Source of the DNA: an uncultured Eubacteriales bacterium
GTDB taxonomy: Bacteria > Bacillota > Clostridia > Christensenellales > CAG-138
Length of the DNA stretch: 50,925 nt
Assembly (NCBI GenBank): GCA_900544555.1
Contig: UQWD01000015.1
Location: forward strand, 1 to 50,925
Direction: 5' to 3'
In this document: positions 1-7,572 of the stretch, piece after piece
Position numbering within the stretch: position 1 is the first letter of the stretch
Layout: each line of letters begins with the position of its first letter
Program-made: the position numbers and the translations under genes
Notes under the pieces: generated by a model
Databases searched by the model: none
Seen by the model: only the letters and a program-made list of their open reading frames with translations
Told to the model about the DNA's origin: nothing

Positions 1-2
1 AC

Positions 3-431
3 GGGAAGATGTATATGTTCGGCTGGTCGCGCGGAGGGATGGAAACGTATATCGTTTTGAGCCGAGATGAACGTATAGACGCCGCCGTTGCTGGGGCAGG
101 GCCGTCTGATTTATTTATGTTCTATGATGAATATGTCGATAACCGGTATGAAACAAGATTCCATGGATATGTTGGCGGCCCGCCGGAAACGCATCCGAAG
201 GAATACGAGGCGAGATCCGCGGTATGTTGGCCGGAAAAGATCAATACGCCCCTCTGGATTGTACACGGCACTGCGGACGATAGGGTTCTAGCACATCATT
301 CAGAGGATTTGTACAACGCAATGACCGCGTTGGGGAAGGATGTTAAGCTAACGCTGTATCCCGGCATGAATCATACCGATCCCTTGTGGGCCTTTTTGCC
401 CGATTACTTTTATTGGTTAAAGCAGCATTGA
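3..431 (+). CDS. S9-type (prolyl oligopeptidase-like) alpha/beta-hydrolase, C-terminal part only
   Basis: The reading frame is already open at the left edge, so this is the end of a longer gene. It holds the whole catalytic core of an S9-family serine peptidase: the nucleophile elbow GWSRGG, the acidic residue in HGTADDRV and the histidine in GMNHTD, spaced as in the family. Such enzymes usually have an upstream beta-propeller or lid domain that would lie outside the window. They cleave short peptides or acylated peptides, generally in the cytoplasm. The protein ends naturally at a TGA. The substrate cannot be inferred. Next on the other strand is a DUF4364-like gene, so no operon is visible. 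Confidence 0.8.
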   Translation, partial: GKMYMFGWSRGGMETYIVLSRDERIDAAVAGAGPSDLFMFYDEYVDNRYETRFHGYVGGPPETHPKEYEARSAVCWPEKINTPLWIVHGTADDRVLAHHSEDLYNAMTALGKDVKLTLYPGMNHTDPLWAFLPDYFYWLKQH

Positions 432-577
432 AGAGAACGGAGCGAAGAGCTGTATAGTATTTAAAGCAGCCTGATTGCATCGTTCATATCCTTTAGTATC
501 AGCGCCAACACCAAGCCGCGGCTTGTCAGGTTGATAAATTTAATAAAGTAGACTGAATTGTTATTAGGGGGGTTATT

Positions 578-715
578 ATGAATGAACTGTTTCGTAAATT
601 AAAACACACACCGGAAGCTTTCGCCTACTCTTTATTGGATGCAGAGGCATTTTACAACGCGGTAGTTGAACAGCACGTAAATCCTTGCGTGAAAAAAGTT
701 AGGATGTTCTTTTAA
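578..715 (+). CDS. small hypothetical protein, 45 aa, possibly a gene remnant
   Basis: A 45-codon frame starts at ATG 578 behind a GGGGGG-rich ribosome binding site (about 567-572). It reads MNELFRKLKHTPEAF and so on, with ordinary amino acid composition. Just past its stop another frame continues with plausible coding sequence (LLTARGSITGYVDMAS) up to about 790. This suggests a frameshifted or truncated longer gene rather than a true micro-protein. I recognise no family. Confidence 0.3.
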   Translation: MNELFRKLKHTPEAFAYSLLDAEAFYNAVVEQHVNPCVKKVRMFF

Positions 716-758
716 CTGCCCGCGGCAGCATAACCGGATACGTCGACATGGCAAGCAA

Positions 759-1292
759 CTACCCATCAAGCAGCAGAGCCTGCACAAGATGCTGATAGAT
801 TACCTCCGCTTTTTCAGTCCATGCCCGGCAGGCGTGCCGTGCGGTCGCCGAGTCCGGGACGTCGAGCTTAATTGAAAAAAGCGTGCGGTCGCGCTCAAGC
901 GCGCGCAAACAAACCGCGTAAGCTCCGTTCGGCTGTTTTTCGACGAATGAGGTGTATTGCACCTGCGCGCGCAGCTTTTCCCGATTAGCCTCAATATAAT
1001 CGTTACATTGCTCCCTGAGGGATTTCGGCAGCCGCTCGATAAACAGGCTTAACATCTCATCCCCCTGTTTTGTGAGGCGGTAGCCCTGCCCATAGCTGTA
1101 AGGTATCGCCGCGATTAACCCGGCTTCCTCCAACTCGGCTATGCCCGCCTGAGCGTCAAAATAAGTTACCCAGTCGTTTTGCGCGAGGATTGTGGTGAGC
1201 TGCACCCTGGTGAGATCCGCGCGCATAACGCTCAGGACATACATAATGCAAAGCTTATGCCGGGTCATACCATCGCTGAAATAAGACGTCAT
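759..1292 (-). CDS. DUF4364-like winged-helix protein
   Basis: A 177-residue protein resembling the DUF4364 family of Firmicutes. The N-terminal part (MTSYFSDG, then KLCIMYVLSVM) looks like a winged-helix DNA-binding fold with the wing near residues 45-80 (AELEEAGLIAAIPYSYGQGYRLTKQG). The C-terminal part is alpha/beta and of unknown role. I chose the ATG at 1292 because AAGGAG sits about ten bases upstream. A longer frame reaching 1370 would run through the promoter of the tRNA-Val operon and has no ribosome binding site. A -10-like TATAAT for this gene lies at 1335-1330. Probably a regulator; target unknown. Confidence 0.7.
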   Translation of the reverse strand: MTSYFSDGMTRHKLCIMYVLSVMRADLTRVQLTTILAQNDWVTYFDAQAGIAELEEAGLIAAIPYSYGQGYRLTKQGDEMLSLFIERLPKSLREQCNDYIEANREKLRAQVQYTSFVEKQPNGAYAVCLRALERDRTLFSIKLDVPDSATARHACRAWTEKAEVIYQHLVQALLLDG

Positions 1293-1364
1293 TTTTCTTC
1301 CGCTCCTTGACAAAAGGGAATGCAATAACATTATAGCACAGTTGGCGGATGAAAAAAATTCCCC

Positions 1365-1392
1365 TTGCAAATTCCTGAATAATCTGTATAAT
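1365..1392 (+). promoter_or_regulatory. promoter of the tRNA-Val / 6S RNA / tRNA-Gln operon
   Basis: The -35 box TTGCAA (1365-1370) is 16 bases from a perfect -10 TATAAT (1387-1392). The predicted start falls about ten bases before the tRNA-Val 5' end. It is the only promoter I see for the three RNA genes that follow. Confidence 0.75.
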
Positions 1393-1406
1393 AGTATTTG
1401 TTCAAA

Positions 1407-1483
1407 GGGGTTATAGCTCAGCTGGTCAGAGCGCTACGTTGACATCGTAGAGGTCATTGGTTCGATCCCAATTAATCCCACCA
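1407..1483 (+). tRNA. tRNA-Val (anticodon GAC)
   Basis: Full cloverleaf. Acceptor GGGGTTA pairs with TAATCCC; the anticodon stem CTACG/CGTAG encloses loop TTGACAT with GAC at positions 34-36; the T arm is ATTGG-TTCGATC-CCAAT. The 3' CCA is encoded. The 6S RNA helix begins four bases after the CCA, so the two RNAs must be separated by processing. Confidence 0.95.
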
Positions 1484-1660
1484 GAAATAATCCTGTGATG
1501 CCCGTTACGTATGGTTATAAACCCACAGAGTGACGTCGGGAGTACGGGTTGGATTGCTTAAGCCACCGGCTTGCTCCGGTAAGCTGAGGCGTCCATAGTA
1601 CACCCACCTGCCGAGAGGCGGGTGTTATAACGATGACGGACGGCATCCTGGGATTATGCT
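1484..1660 (+). ncRNA. ssrS: 6S RNA
   Basis: The sequence folds into the long interrupted hairpin of Firmicute 6S RNA. The closing helix is ATAATCC (1487-1493) with GGATTAT (1651-1657), continued by GATGCC with GGCATC. An inner helix is GTTATAA (1514-1520) with TTATAAC (1625-1631). The central open region carries the family-like elements ACCCACAGAG and GTACACCCACCTG, and the apical hairpin is ACCGG-CTTGCT-CCGGT. 6S RNA mimics an open promoter, binds the housekeeping sigma-RNA polymerase and modulates transcription in stationary phase. It lies between two tRNA genes with no promoter of its own that I can find. Confidence 0.88.
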
Positions 1661-1673
1661 TACAAAAGATTAA

Positions 1674-1747
1674 TGCGGAATTGTGTAATGGTAGCACCTA
1701 CGACTCTGACTCGTATTGTCTAGGTTCGAATCCTAGTTCCGCAGCCA
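1674..1747 (+). tRNA. tRNA-Gln (anticodon CTG)
   Basis: Acceptor TGCGGAA pairs with TTCCGCA; anticodon stem TACGA/TCGTA encloses loop CTCTGAC with CTG at 34-36; T arm CTAGG-TTCGAAT-CCTAG; discriminator G and encoded CCA. It starts 16 bases after the 6S RNA closing helix and is the last gene of the operon. Confidence 0.95.
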
Positions 1748-1751
1748 AGAC

Positions 1752-1787
1752 AAAAAGCCCGGGAACAGTAGTTCTTCGGGCTTTTTT
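1752..1787 (+). terminator. rho-independent terminator of the tRNA/6S operon
   Basis: Inverted repeat AAGCCCGGGAAC / GTTCTTCGGGCTT with a short AGTA loop, followed by a T run, a few bases after the tRNA-Gln CCA. Confidence 0.85.
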
Positions 1788-1951
1788 CGTTCGTTATTCT
1801 CCAGCTTTCAAAATAGTACTTGGCGATTTTTTGGTAACCTTTTGGATTTTGTATGGGCCTTGCCTGTTTCTGTTTATGTTTTTTTGCAAAGATAAATAAT
1901 AATTGTTAGACTTAATTATTTGCTAAGCAGGGTAGAATTATTTAACATATA

Positions 1952-2068
1952 CAACAAGTAACCAATGCCGGAATGTGTTACTACATCCTAAATTTATGCC
2001 AAGGCGACATATCAGCGCTGATTGACGGAAGCGAAGCGGCCGTAGTAAAATATGGTTACGGCAGTTGA
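1952..2068 (+). pseudogene. Rhs/YD-repeat core remnant
   Basis: One frame reads ...YYILNLCQGDISALIDG... and then SEAAVVKYGYGS before a TGA. This is the signature block of Rhs/YD-repeat proteins (a YYL-x-N-x-QGDI-x-LID-x(n)-VV-x-Y-x-Y-x-x-W pattern), with the usual following tryptophan replaced by the stop. No start codon, upstream repeats or downstream toxin domain can be followed. It looks like a scrap of a large polymorphic-toxin or surface-repeat gene. The surroundings are AT-rich and non-coding. Confidence 0.55.
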
Positions 2069-2491
2069 ATCAAGGGTAGTTATGTTAAAAATTGAAGAGG
2101 TTATTTACAAACATGATAATTGGATATGCTTTAATTATTATTGATATTACTGCGTTGTGATAATTTCTATAATTGTATTGAAAGGCGGGGACTATAAAGG
2201 AGACTTTATTTATTTGTTATTAGACTCTTGGGAGGTATAAGCTTATTTATTGTGATATTGTTATTGGGAATTGTTCTGATTAGGATTGGCTGAATAGATC
2301 TACTAAACAATTACTGCATGCACAAGATTAATTCTTTTAAGGAGGTTCTATGATGATATATAAGTAAAAGGAATGAAAATGAATTGCGTAAAATTGAAAC
2401 GCTAAGACCAACGTCACATATAATCTATATGAGCAGCAACTGTTGGTTAAATCATCACAGGTTATCGGCTTCAACCAGTATTATAGCCCAA

Positions 2492-2575
2492 ATGAAAGGA
2501 GCGAAAAAAGTGTTGTTTGGGATCTTAAGAATAGTTATTTTGGGAATTGTTTTTGCTTTTGTTATTGTACTTTAA
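2492..2575 (+). CDS. possible very small hydrophobic peptide (21-27 aa)
   Basis: AAAGGAG (2494-2500) lies nine bases before GTG 2510, which opens MLFGILRIVILGIVFAFVIVL, a single membrane-spanning helix. An in-frame ATG at 2492 gives 27 residues. A related hydrophobic stretch (around LLLGIVLIRIG) without a clear start occurs near 2240-2290. It may be a small membrane peptide, or the decayed end of a membrane protein in this remnant-rich stretch. Confidence 0.3.
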   Translation: MKGAKKVLFGILRIVILGIVFAFVIVL

Positions 2576-2589
2576 AAAAATAAAACATA

Positions 2590-3115
2590 CAAATAAAAAA
2601 ACCGCTGTTTTTATTACGATAATATCATGCATGGTTTTATGCTCGGTATCTTTCCTCTTTCCGTTAAAAAACTTTTTTTATTGATTTTAAATCCTCAGAA
2701 GATGTGTTTAGATATTGCCAAGCAGGAGAAATTATCAACGTCATTTACGGTGCTAACTCTAGTATGGTAGTTTATTCACAGGGAGACAATTCTGGTGGAC
2801 ATCTTGTTGTTCCTAAGGCTGAAGAAGGATATAAAATACCAAGTTTATTTTCCATCAAAAGATTATCGCGAAAGATAGACCGTAATAATGGCTTTGATGT
2901 CTAATGTTCTGAGAACAAAGGATTATTTTATTGTGGGAACAATCAATTCAGAAGAAAGAGACATAGATATTGTTGACAGTAATAATGAACTTGTTAAGAA
3001 CATCATAATCGATATGAAGAATACTGATACAAAAACAATTCTTGTGTTTTGTTTTGCACAAGACTTTACATACGAATATTATTTACTTATTAACGGCCAA
3101 ATAACGGCCAAATAA
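2590..3115 (+). pseudogene. frameshifted membrane-anchored hypothetical protein
   Basis: Three frames join into one plausible protein of about 170 residues. An N-terminal membrane anchor (KKTAVFITIISCMVLCSVSF) ends near 2680. The frame then shifts in an A6-C-T7 tract to DFKSSEDVFRYCQAGEIINV and onward. It shifts again near 2905, where dropping one base from GTCTAATGTT restores FDVYVLRTKDYFIVG. The last part ends at 3115 (YEYYLLINGQITAK). No family recognised. Position downstream of an Rhs remnant would fit a former immunity or accessory gene, but that is inference. Either a pseudogene or sequence errors in homopolymers. Confidence 0.5.
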
Positions 3116-3352
3116 CATATGTATCAAACACATAATAGTCCCTACAAAGCAGAATTTTATTAGAACACGTCCTAATAGGCGGGCAGTAAACACTGCATAA
3201 GAAAAAAGCACTCTGATATAATGAACAACATTACGTTTTGCTACTACAAAAGAGGAGAAAGTGCAAGAGGGCGACTATGGAACTGGATACTCCTGAAGAT
3301 TCTTTACGTAGGTTCGCCGGTATTGTACTTTATGGCCGATGGGGCTACCCTG

Positions 3353-3393
3353 ATAAAATAAAAAAGTAGTAAGTTATTGAATTAACTACTACT
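3353..3393 (-). terminator. rho-independent terminator of the dgt-dnaG-sigA operon
   Basis: On the minus strand, AGTAGTAGTTA and TAACTTACTACT (one bulge) form a hairpin followed by a T-rich run (the A run at 3353-3365 on the plus strand). It lies about 60 bases past the sigA stop. Confidence 0.7.
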
Positions 3394-3451
3394 ATTGAGT
3401 ACGTAAGCCTTTAAGTTACACAGCAAATAAGACTTTATTTAAGCGCCTATC

Positions 3452-4531
3452 CTACTCCAGAAAATCCCTGAGCTTTTTGCTTCTCGATGGATGGCGAAGC
3501 TTCCTGAGCGCCTTTGCTTCGATTTGACGTATCCGCTCGCGCGTCACGTTGAACTCGCGACCCACCTCTTCAAGCGTACGCGCTTTGCCGTCGTCAAGCC
3601 CGAAACGGAGCCTGAGCACCTTTTCCTCCCGCGGCGTCAGCGTGTCGAGCACCTCCATCAGCTGTTCTTTGAGCAGCGTAAATGCGGCGACCTCAGCGGG
3701 CGCGGGAGCATCGTCGTCCGGTATAAAATCGCCCAGATGGCTGTCTTCCTCCTCGCCGATTGGGGTTTCGAGCGAAACGGGTTCCTGCGCAATTTTAATG
3801 ATTTCCCGCACCTTTTCTTCCGAAATCCCCATTTCCCGGGCAATTTCATCAGGCCTCGGATCGCGGCCCAGCTCCTGAAGCAGCTGGCGGTTGATGCGTA
3901 TGAGCTTATTTATGGTTTCCACCATATGTACGGGTATGCGGATGGTACGCGCCTGATCCGCGATTGCACGGGTAATAGCCTGGCGTATCCACCATGTTGC
4001 ATAGGTCGAAAACTTATATCCTTTTCTATAATCAAACTTCTCAACCGCTTTGATAAGGCCCAGGTTGCCCTCCTGAATCAAATCAAGGAACAGCATTCCC
4101 CGGCCGACGTAACGCTTAGCTACGGATACCACGAGCCGCAGGTTCGCCTCCGCAAGCTGCTGCTTTGCCAAATCATCCCCGCCCGCCATGCGTTTGGCGA
4201 TATCGATTTCTTCCTGGGCGTTTAAAAGCGGCACCTTGCCAATCTCTTTGAGATACATGCGGACCGGATCGTCAATACCTACACCATCCGCCGCGGTTAT
4301 TTCCGTTTCAAGCTCCGCTATTTCCTCCGCAACATCCGCAACGGGCTCTATCTCCTCCACGACATCGATGTTCATGGCCTCAAAACGGTCGTAAATGCTC
4401 TCAATCTGCTGCGGATCCAGCTCTAAATCCTCAAGCGCGTCCATAACCTCCTTATAGGTCAAAACGCCCTTGGCTTTACCTCTCTCAACCAGCTCGTCAA
4501 TTCTTTTCTCACGAGGATCCTTTGTTTCCAA
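3452..4531 (-). CDS. sigA: RNA polymerase primary sigma factor (sigma-70/SigA)
   Basis: A 359-residue housekeeping sigma factor that directs RNA polymerase to -35/-10 promoters. Region 1.1 covers roughly residues 1-75. Region 1.2 carries DDPVRMYLKEIG near 87, and region 2 has LRLVVSVAKRYVGRG, the Q-E-GN-G-L-I-K-AV segment and TYATWWIRQAITRAI. Region 3 follows. Region 4 ends with the helix-turn-helix RTLEEVGREFNVTRERIRQ. Length is normal for Firmicutes. The start is TTG at 4531, preceded by AAGGAGG at a good distance, with no in-frame ATG nearby. It is 24 bases downstream of dnaG, and the order dgt-dnaG-sigA is the classic macromolecular synthesis operon. Confidence 0.97.
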   Translation of the reverse strand: METKDPREKRIDELVERGKAKGVLTYKEVMDALEDLELDPQQIESIYDRFEAMNIDVVEEIEPVADVAEEIAELETEITAADGVGIDDPVRMYLKEIGKVPLLNAQEEIDIAKRMAGGDDLAKQQLAEANLRLVVSVAKRYVGRGMLFLDLIQEGNLGLIKAVEKFDYRKGYKFSTYATWWIRQAITRAIADQARTIRIPVHMVETINKLIRINRQLLQELGRDPRPDEIAREMGISEEKVREIIKIAQEPVSLETPIGEEEDSHLGDFIPDDDAPAPAEVAAFTLLKEQLMEVLDTLTPREEKVLRLRFGLDDGKARTLEEVGREFNVTRERIRQIEAKALRKLRHPSRSKKLRDFLE

Positions 4532-4555
4532 ATCCGGCCCCTCCTTGTAATTCCG

Positions 4556-6328
4556 TTATTTTAATTCGCTTATTTTTTTTTGCAGCTGTTCCATCTGCTT
4601 GAGTATCCGTTGTTTTTCCTCCGCATCAAGGCACTTATCAAACCGCCCGCCCAACGCCGAAATCTCATCCTCGAACAGCATCCGCCTGATGTTTTTAATG
4701 CAGTCGTCTATGGTTTTACGGGGGTCGGCAATGGTTTGACTCAGCTCCAATACCGGAACAACGCGTTCCGCCTCCTCAGGCGGCATTAATGAAAGTATCA
4801 GCGGAACATCTGCCGTTTCGGACTGGACGTATTGCGCCAGCAGCTCGCTGGAAAAGCCGATATACGCCGGTTGGTCAAAGAATTCCGCGCCATCCATCGC
4901 GCCCATCAAATACAGTGCGTGCTCACGCCCCTTGAGCATACAGGCTAAAAGCGTTTGCTCGCATTTATCACGGGCGTTATCCGCGCGCTCCTGCATTTTA
5001 ACTCTATTATACCGAGTTGTTGGAAAGCTATTCCGTTCCTTGCCTGATGATATGCCTCCCTGGGCTTTTACGGCCTGGATCGGAAGGCCCGTTAAGCGCG
5101 CTACGACCGCGTAATACCGATCCTGCTCCACAGGCTGGAGCGTACCGATAAAGGCGCAAGCTCTCTTTGCGAACTCCTCGCGGCCATCCTCGGTCTTGAG
5201 GTTCGCGTTCGCCGCCATATGCTCGATGCGAAAGCCAGGCAGCGAGAGCGCTTCATCTTTCAGGCTTAAAAACGCTTCCTTACCCCGGCGTTTGATAAAC
5301 TCATCCGGGTCCAACCCCCCGGGTATCCGAATAACCTTTACTTTTAAGCCTTCCTTCTCTAAAATATCCAGGCCCCGCAGCGTAGCGGCCTGCCCCGCCG
5401 AATCGCCGTCGTAGCTGATATAAACGGTATTCGCATAACGCTTCATCAGCCGCGCCTGATCCCTGGTTAACGCGGTTCCCAGAGACGCCACGGCGTTGTC
5501 CACGCCGTATTGGAGAAGGCTGATGACATCCATATAGCCTTCGACCATAATTAGGTCGGAAAACGTCCTGCCCTTGAGCAGGTTCAGACCGTAAAGATTC
5601 GCCCTTTTATTAAAGATGGGCGTGTCGCCGGTATTGATATATTTGGGCGTTTCGTTATTTAGCGCCCTCGCGCCAAAAGCGATTACCCTGCCGGTCGTGG
5701 CGATAATAGGGAAGATTACTCGGCCCCTGAAAGCGTCATAGCATCCCGGGGGCCTCGCGCCCTTAACGGCCAGCCCCGATTTTATAAGCTCGTCAGGCTT
5801 ATAACCCAAGTTCATCATATGCGCCGTAAGCTGAGTCCATCCATCCGGCGCGTAACCCAAACCAAACTTGCGTATTACGGACCCGCTGACCAAGCGTTTG
5901 GTTAGGTAAGCCCTGCCCTCAGCGCCCTGTTCGCCCGCCAGCGTCCGGTGATAGAAGAGCGCCGCATCCTTGCATGCTTGATACAAACGCTCGCGCATAG
6001 CGCGATCCTTTTTTACGCTTTCGTCGTCCGCCTCGCCGGGCAGCTCCATATTCGCCCTGCGCGCAAGGAACCTAACCGCTTCTACAAAAGGAAGCTTCTC
6101 CATCTCCATCACAAACTGGATTACGGTGCCGCCAGCGTGGCAGCCGAAGCAATAATACAACTGCTTGTCCGGCGAAACTGAAAACGAAGGGGTCTTTTCC
6201 TGATGGAAGGGGCAGCAGCCCCAAAGCCGCCGGCCTTTTGCGGATAAAGGGACGTATTCCCCGATTATTGAAGCGATATCGCATTTTGCGAGCAGCTCGC
6301 TCATCCACCTGTCCGGAAAAGCAGGCAT
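4556..6328 (-). CDS. dnaG: DNA primase DnaG
   Basis: A 590-residue primase that makes RNA primers for the lagging strand and interacts with the replicative helicase. Residues 38-63 form the CHC2 zinc finger (CCPFH then CFGC, 17 residues apart). The TOPRIM catalytic core is visible as VEGYMD and, about 45 residues later, YDGDSAG, whose acidic residues bind metal. The C-terminal 150 residues are the helicase-binding part. An AAAGGGGGG ribosome site lies just before the ATG. It is downstream of dgt by 146 bases and is followed by sigA. Confidence 0.97.
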   Translation of the reverse strand: MPAFPDRWMSELLAKCDIASIIGEYVPLSAKGRRLWGCCPFHQEKTPSFSVSPDKQLYYCFGCHAGGTVIQFVMEMEKLPFVEAVRFLARRANMELPGEADDESVKKDRAMRERLYQACKDAALFYHRTLAGEQGAEGRAYLTKRLVSGSVIRKFGLGYAPDGWTQLTAHMMNLGYKPDELIKSGLAVKGARPPGCYDAFRGRVIFPIIATTGRVIAFGARALNNETPKYINTGDTPIFNKRANLYGLNLLKGRTFSDLIMVEGYMDVISLLQYGVDNAVASLGTALTRDQARLMKRYANTVYISYDGDSAGQAATLRGLDILEKEGLKVKVIRIPGGLDPDEFIKRRGKEAFLSLKDEALSLPGFRIEHMAANANLKTEDGREEFAKRACAFIGTLQPVEQDRYYAVVARLTGLPIQAVKAQGGISSGKERNSFPTTRYNRVKMQERADNARDKCEQTLLACMLKGREHALYLMGAMDGAEFFDQPAYIGFSSELLAQYVQSETADVPLILSLMPPEEAERVVPVLELSQTIADPRKTIDDCIKNIRRMLFEDEISALGGRFDKCLDAEEKQRILKQMEQLQKKISELK

Positions 6329-6474
6329 AAATACCCCCCTTTCGTCCGAGAAAGCTCATATTCGCCGGACAATGAAAAAATCCTGCCTGTAAAACAAAAA
6401 TTTTCGGCATAATAGTGGATAATCAGACATAAACGGATAATACCGGCGCTGGTATGCCGCTGTTTGCCGATACC

Positions 6475-7479
6475 CTAGGCCCATTCCCTTGGCACGAAGA
6501 TGCGTTCAAACTCGGCTATGGCATATCTGTCCGTCATGCAAGCAATATAATCTGCGGCAGAACGTTCAGGCCCGTCCACATCGATATTTTTGGCGAATTC
6601 ATCGGGCAGCTGCTCGATATGGTCGAGATAATGGCGATAAAGTCGCTCGATTGCGTGCTTGGCCTTGCTTTCCTCACGCTTAGCCTTGGGGTTCAGGTAG
6701 ACATGATCGAACATGAAATCGCGAAGCGCTTCAAATTGTTTACCGACCTCCGGGCTAAAGCGTACGTAAGGTTTATCAAAACTTTCCGTGAGCACGTCGA
6801 TTATCAGCGCGTTAATCCTTTCGCCATGCGTGCGCCCCAGCTTACTTACACAGGCGTCAGGCAGTTCGTAAAGGGAAAGCACGCCCGCGCGCACAGCATC
6901 GTCTATATCGTGGTTGATATATGCGATTCTATCGGCAAGGCTGACCGCGCGCCCCTCAAGCGTAGAGGGATTTCCGCTTTTTTTATGGTTTAATATACCG
7001 TCGCGCACCTCAAAGGTCAGGTTCAGGCCGGAACCGTTTTCAAGCTTTTCCACAACGCGCAGGCTTTGACAATTATGCTCGAACCCGCCGGGAACGAGCG
7101 CGTTTAGCATATCTTCACCCGCATGCCCGAAGGGCGTATGACCCAAATCATGGCCCAAAGCTATGGCTTCGGTTAAATCCTCGTTGAGCCTGAGGCCCCT
7201 CGCGATGGTACGCGCTATCTGGCTAACTTCAAGCGTATGCGTAAGCCGCGTACGATAATGATCCCCGGCAGGCGATAAGAAAACCTGCGTTTTATGCTTT
7301 AGCCTGCGAAACGATTTGCAATGGATAATCCTATCCCGATCCCTGATAAACTCCGTTCGCACCGGGCAGGGTTCAATTGGGTTTAAGCGCCCTTTTGTTT
7401 GGGCGGATAAAACCGCGTACCTCGACAGCGTTTGTTCCTCGATCCTTTCGATCCGCTCCCGAAATTTAAAATTTTCCAT
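6475..7479 (-). CDS. dgt: dGTPase-like HD-domain triphosphohydrolase
   Basis: A 334-residue member of the deoxyguanosinetriphosphate triphosphohydrolase family, which splits dGTP (and often other dNTPs) into nucleoside and tripolyphosphate and so tunes dNTP pools. HD metal ligands are evident: RTRLTHTLEVSQIA, then GHDLGHTPFGHAGE, and later LADRIAYINHDIDD. Upstream FRRLKHKTQVF is typical of the family. The start is ATG 7479 with AAAGGAGGG ahead. It heads the operon with dnaG and sigA, an arrangement seen in other Firmicutes. Confidence 0.93.
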   Translation of the reverse strand: MENFKFRERIERIEEQTLSRYAVLSAQTKGRLNPIEPCPVRTEFIRDRDRIIHCKSFRRLKHKTQVFLSPAGDHYRTRLTHTLEVSQIARTIARGLRLNEDLTEAIALGHDLGHTPFGHAGEDMLNALVPGGFEHNCQSLRVVEKLENGSGLNLTFEVRDGILNHKKSGNPSTLEGRAVSLADRIAYINHDIDDAVRAGVLSLYELPDACVSKLGRTHGERINALIIDVLTESFDKPYVRFSPEVGKQFEALRDFMFDHVYLNPKAKREESKAKHAIERLYRHYLDHIEQLPDEFAKNIDVDGPERSAADYIACMTDRYAIAEFERIFVPREWA

Positions 7480-7572
7480 TGCGCACCCTCCTTTGTTACT
7501 GTTTCATTCAACAGCAGGCGTTAAAATCCTTCTTTATAGAGGAAAAACACTACAAAAAGTAACTGATATGAG

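Noticed and set aside
3277..3369. 30-codon frame MELDTPEDSLRRF and so on
   Set aside because: No good ribosome site, and it ends inside the sigA operon terminator; possibly a remnant but not supportable.
3491..4225. Open frame of 244 codons on the plus strand
   Set aside because: Antisense to sigA, which is certain; no ribosome site and no protein-like motifs.
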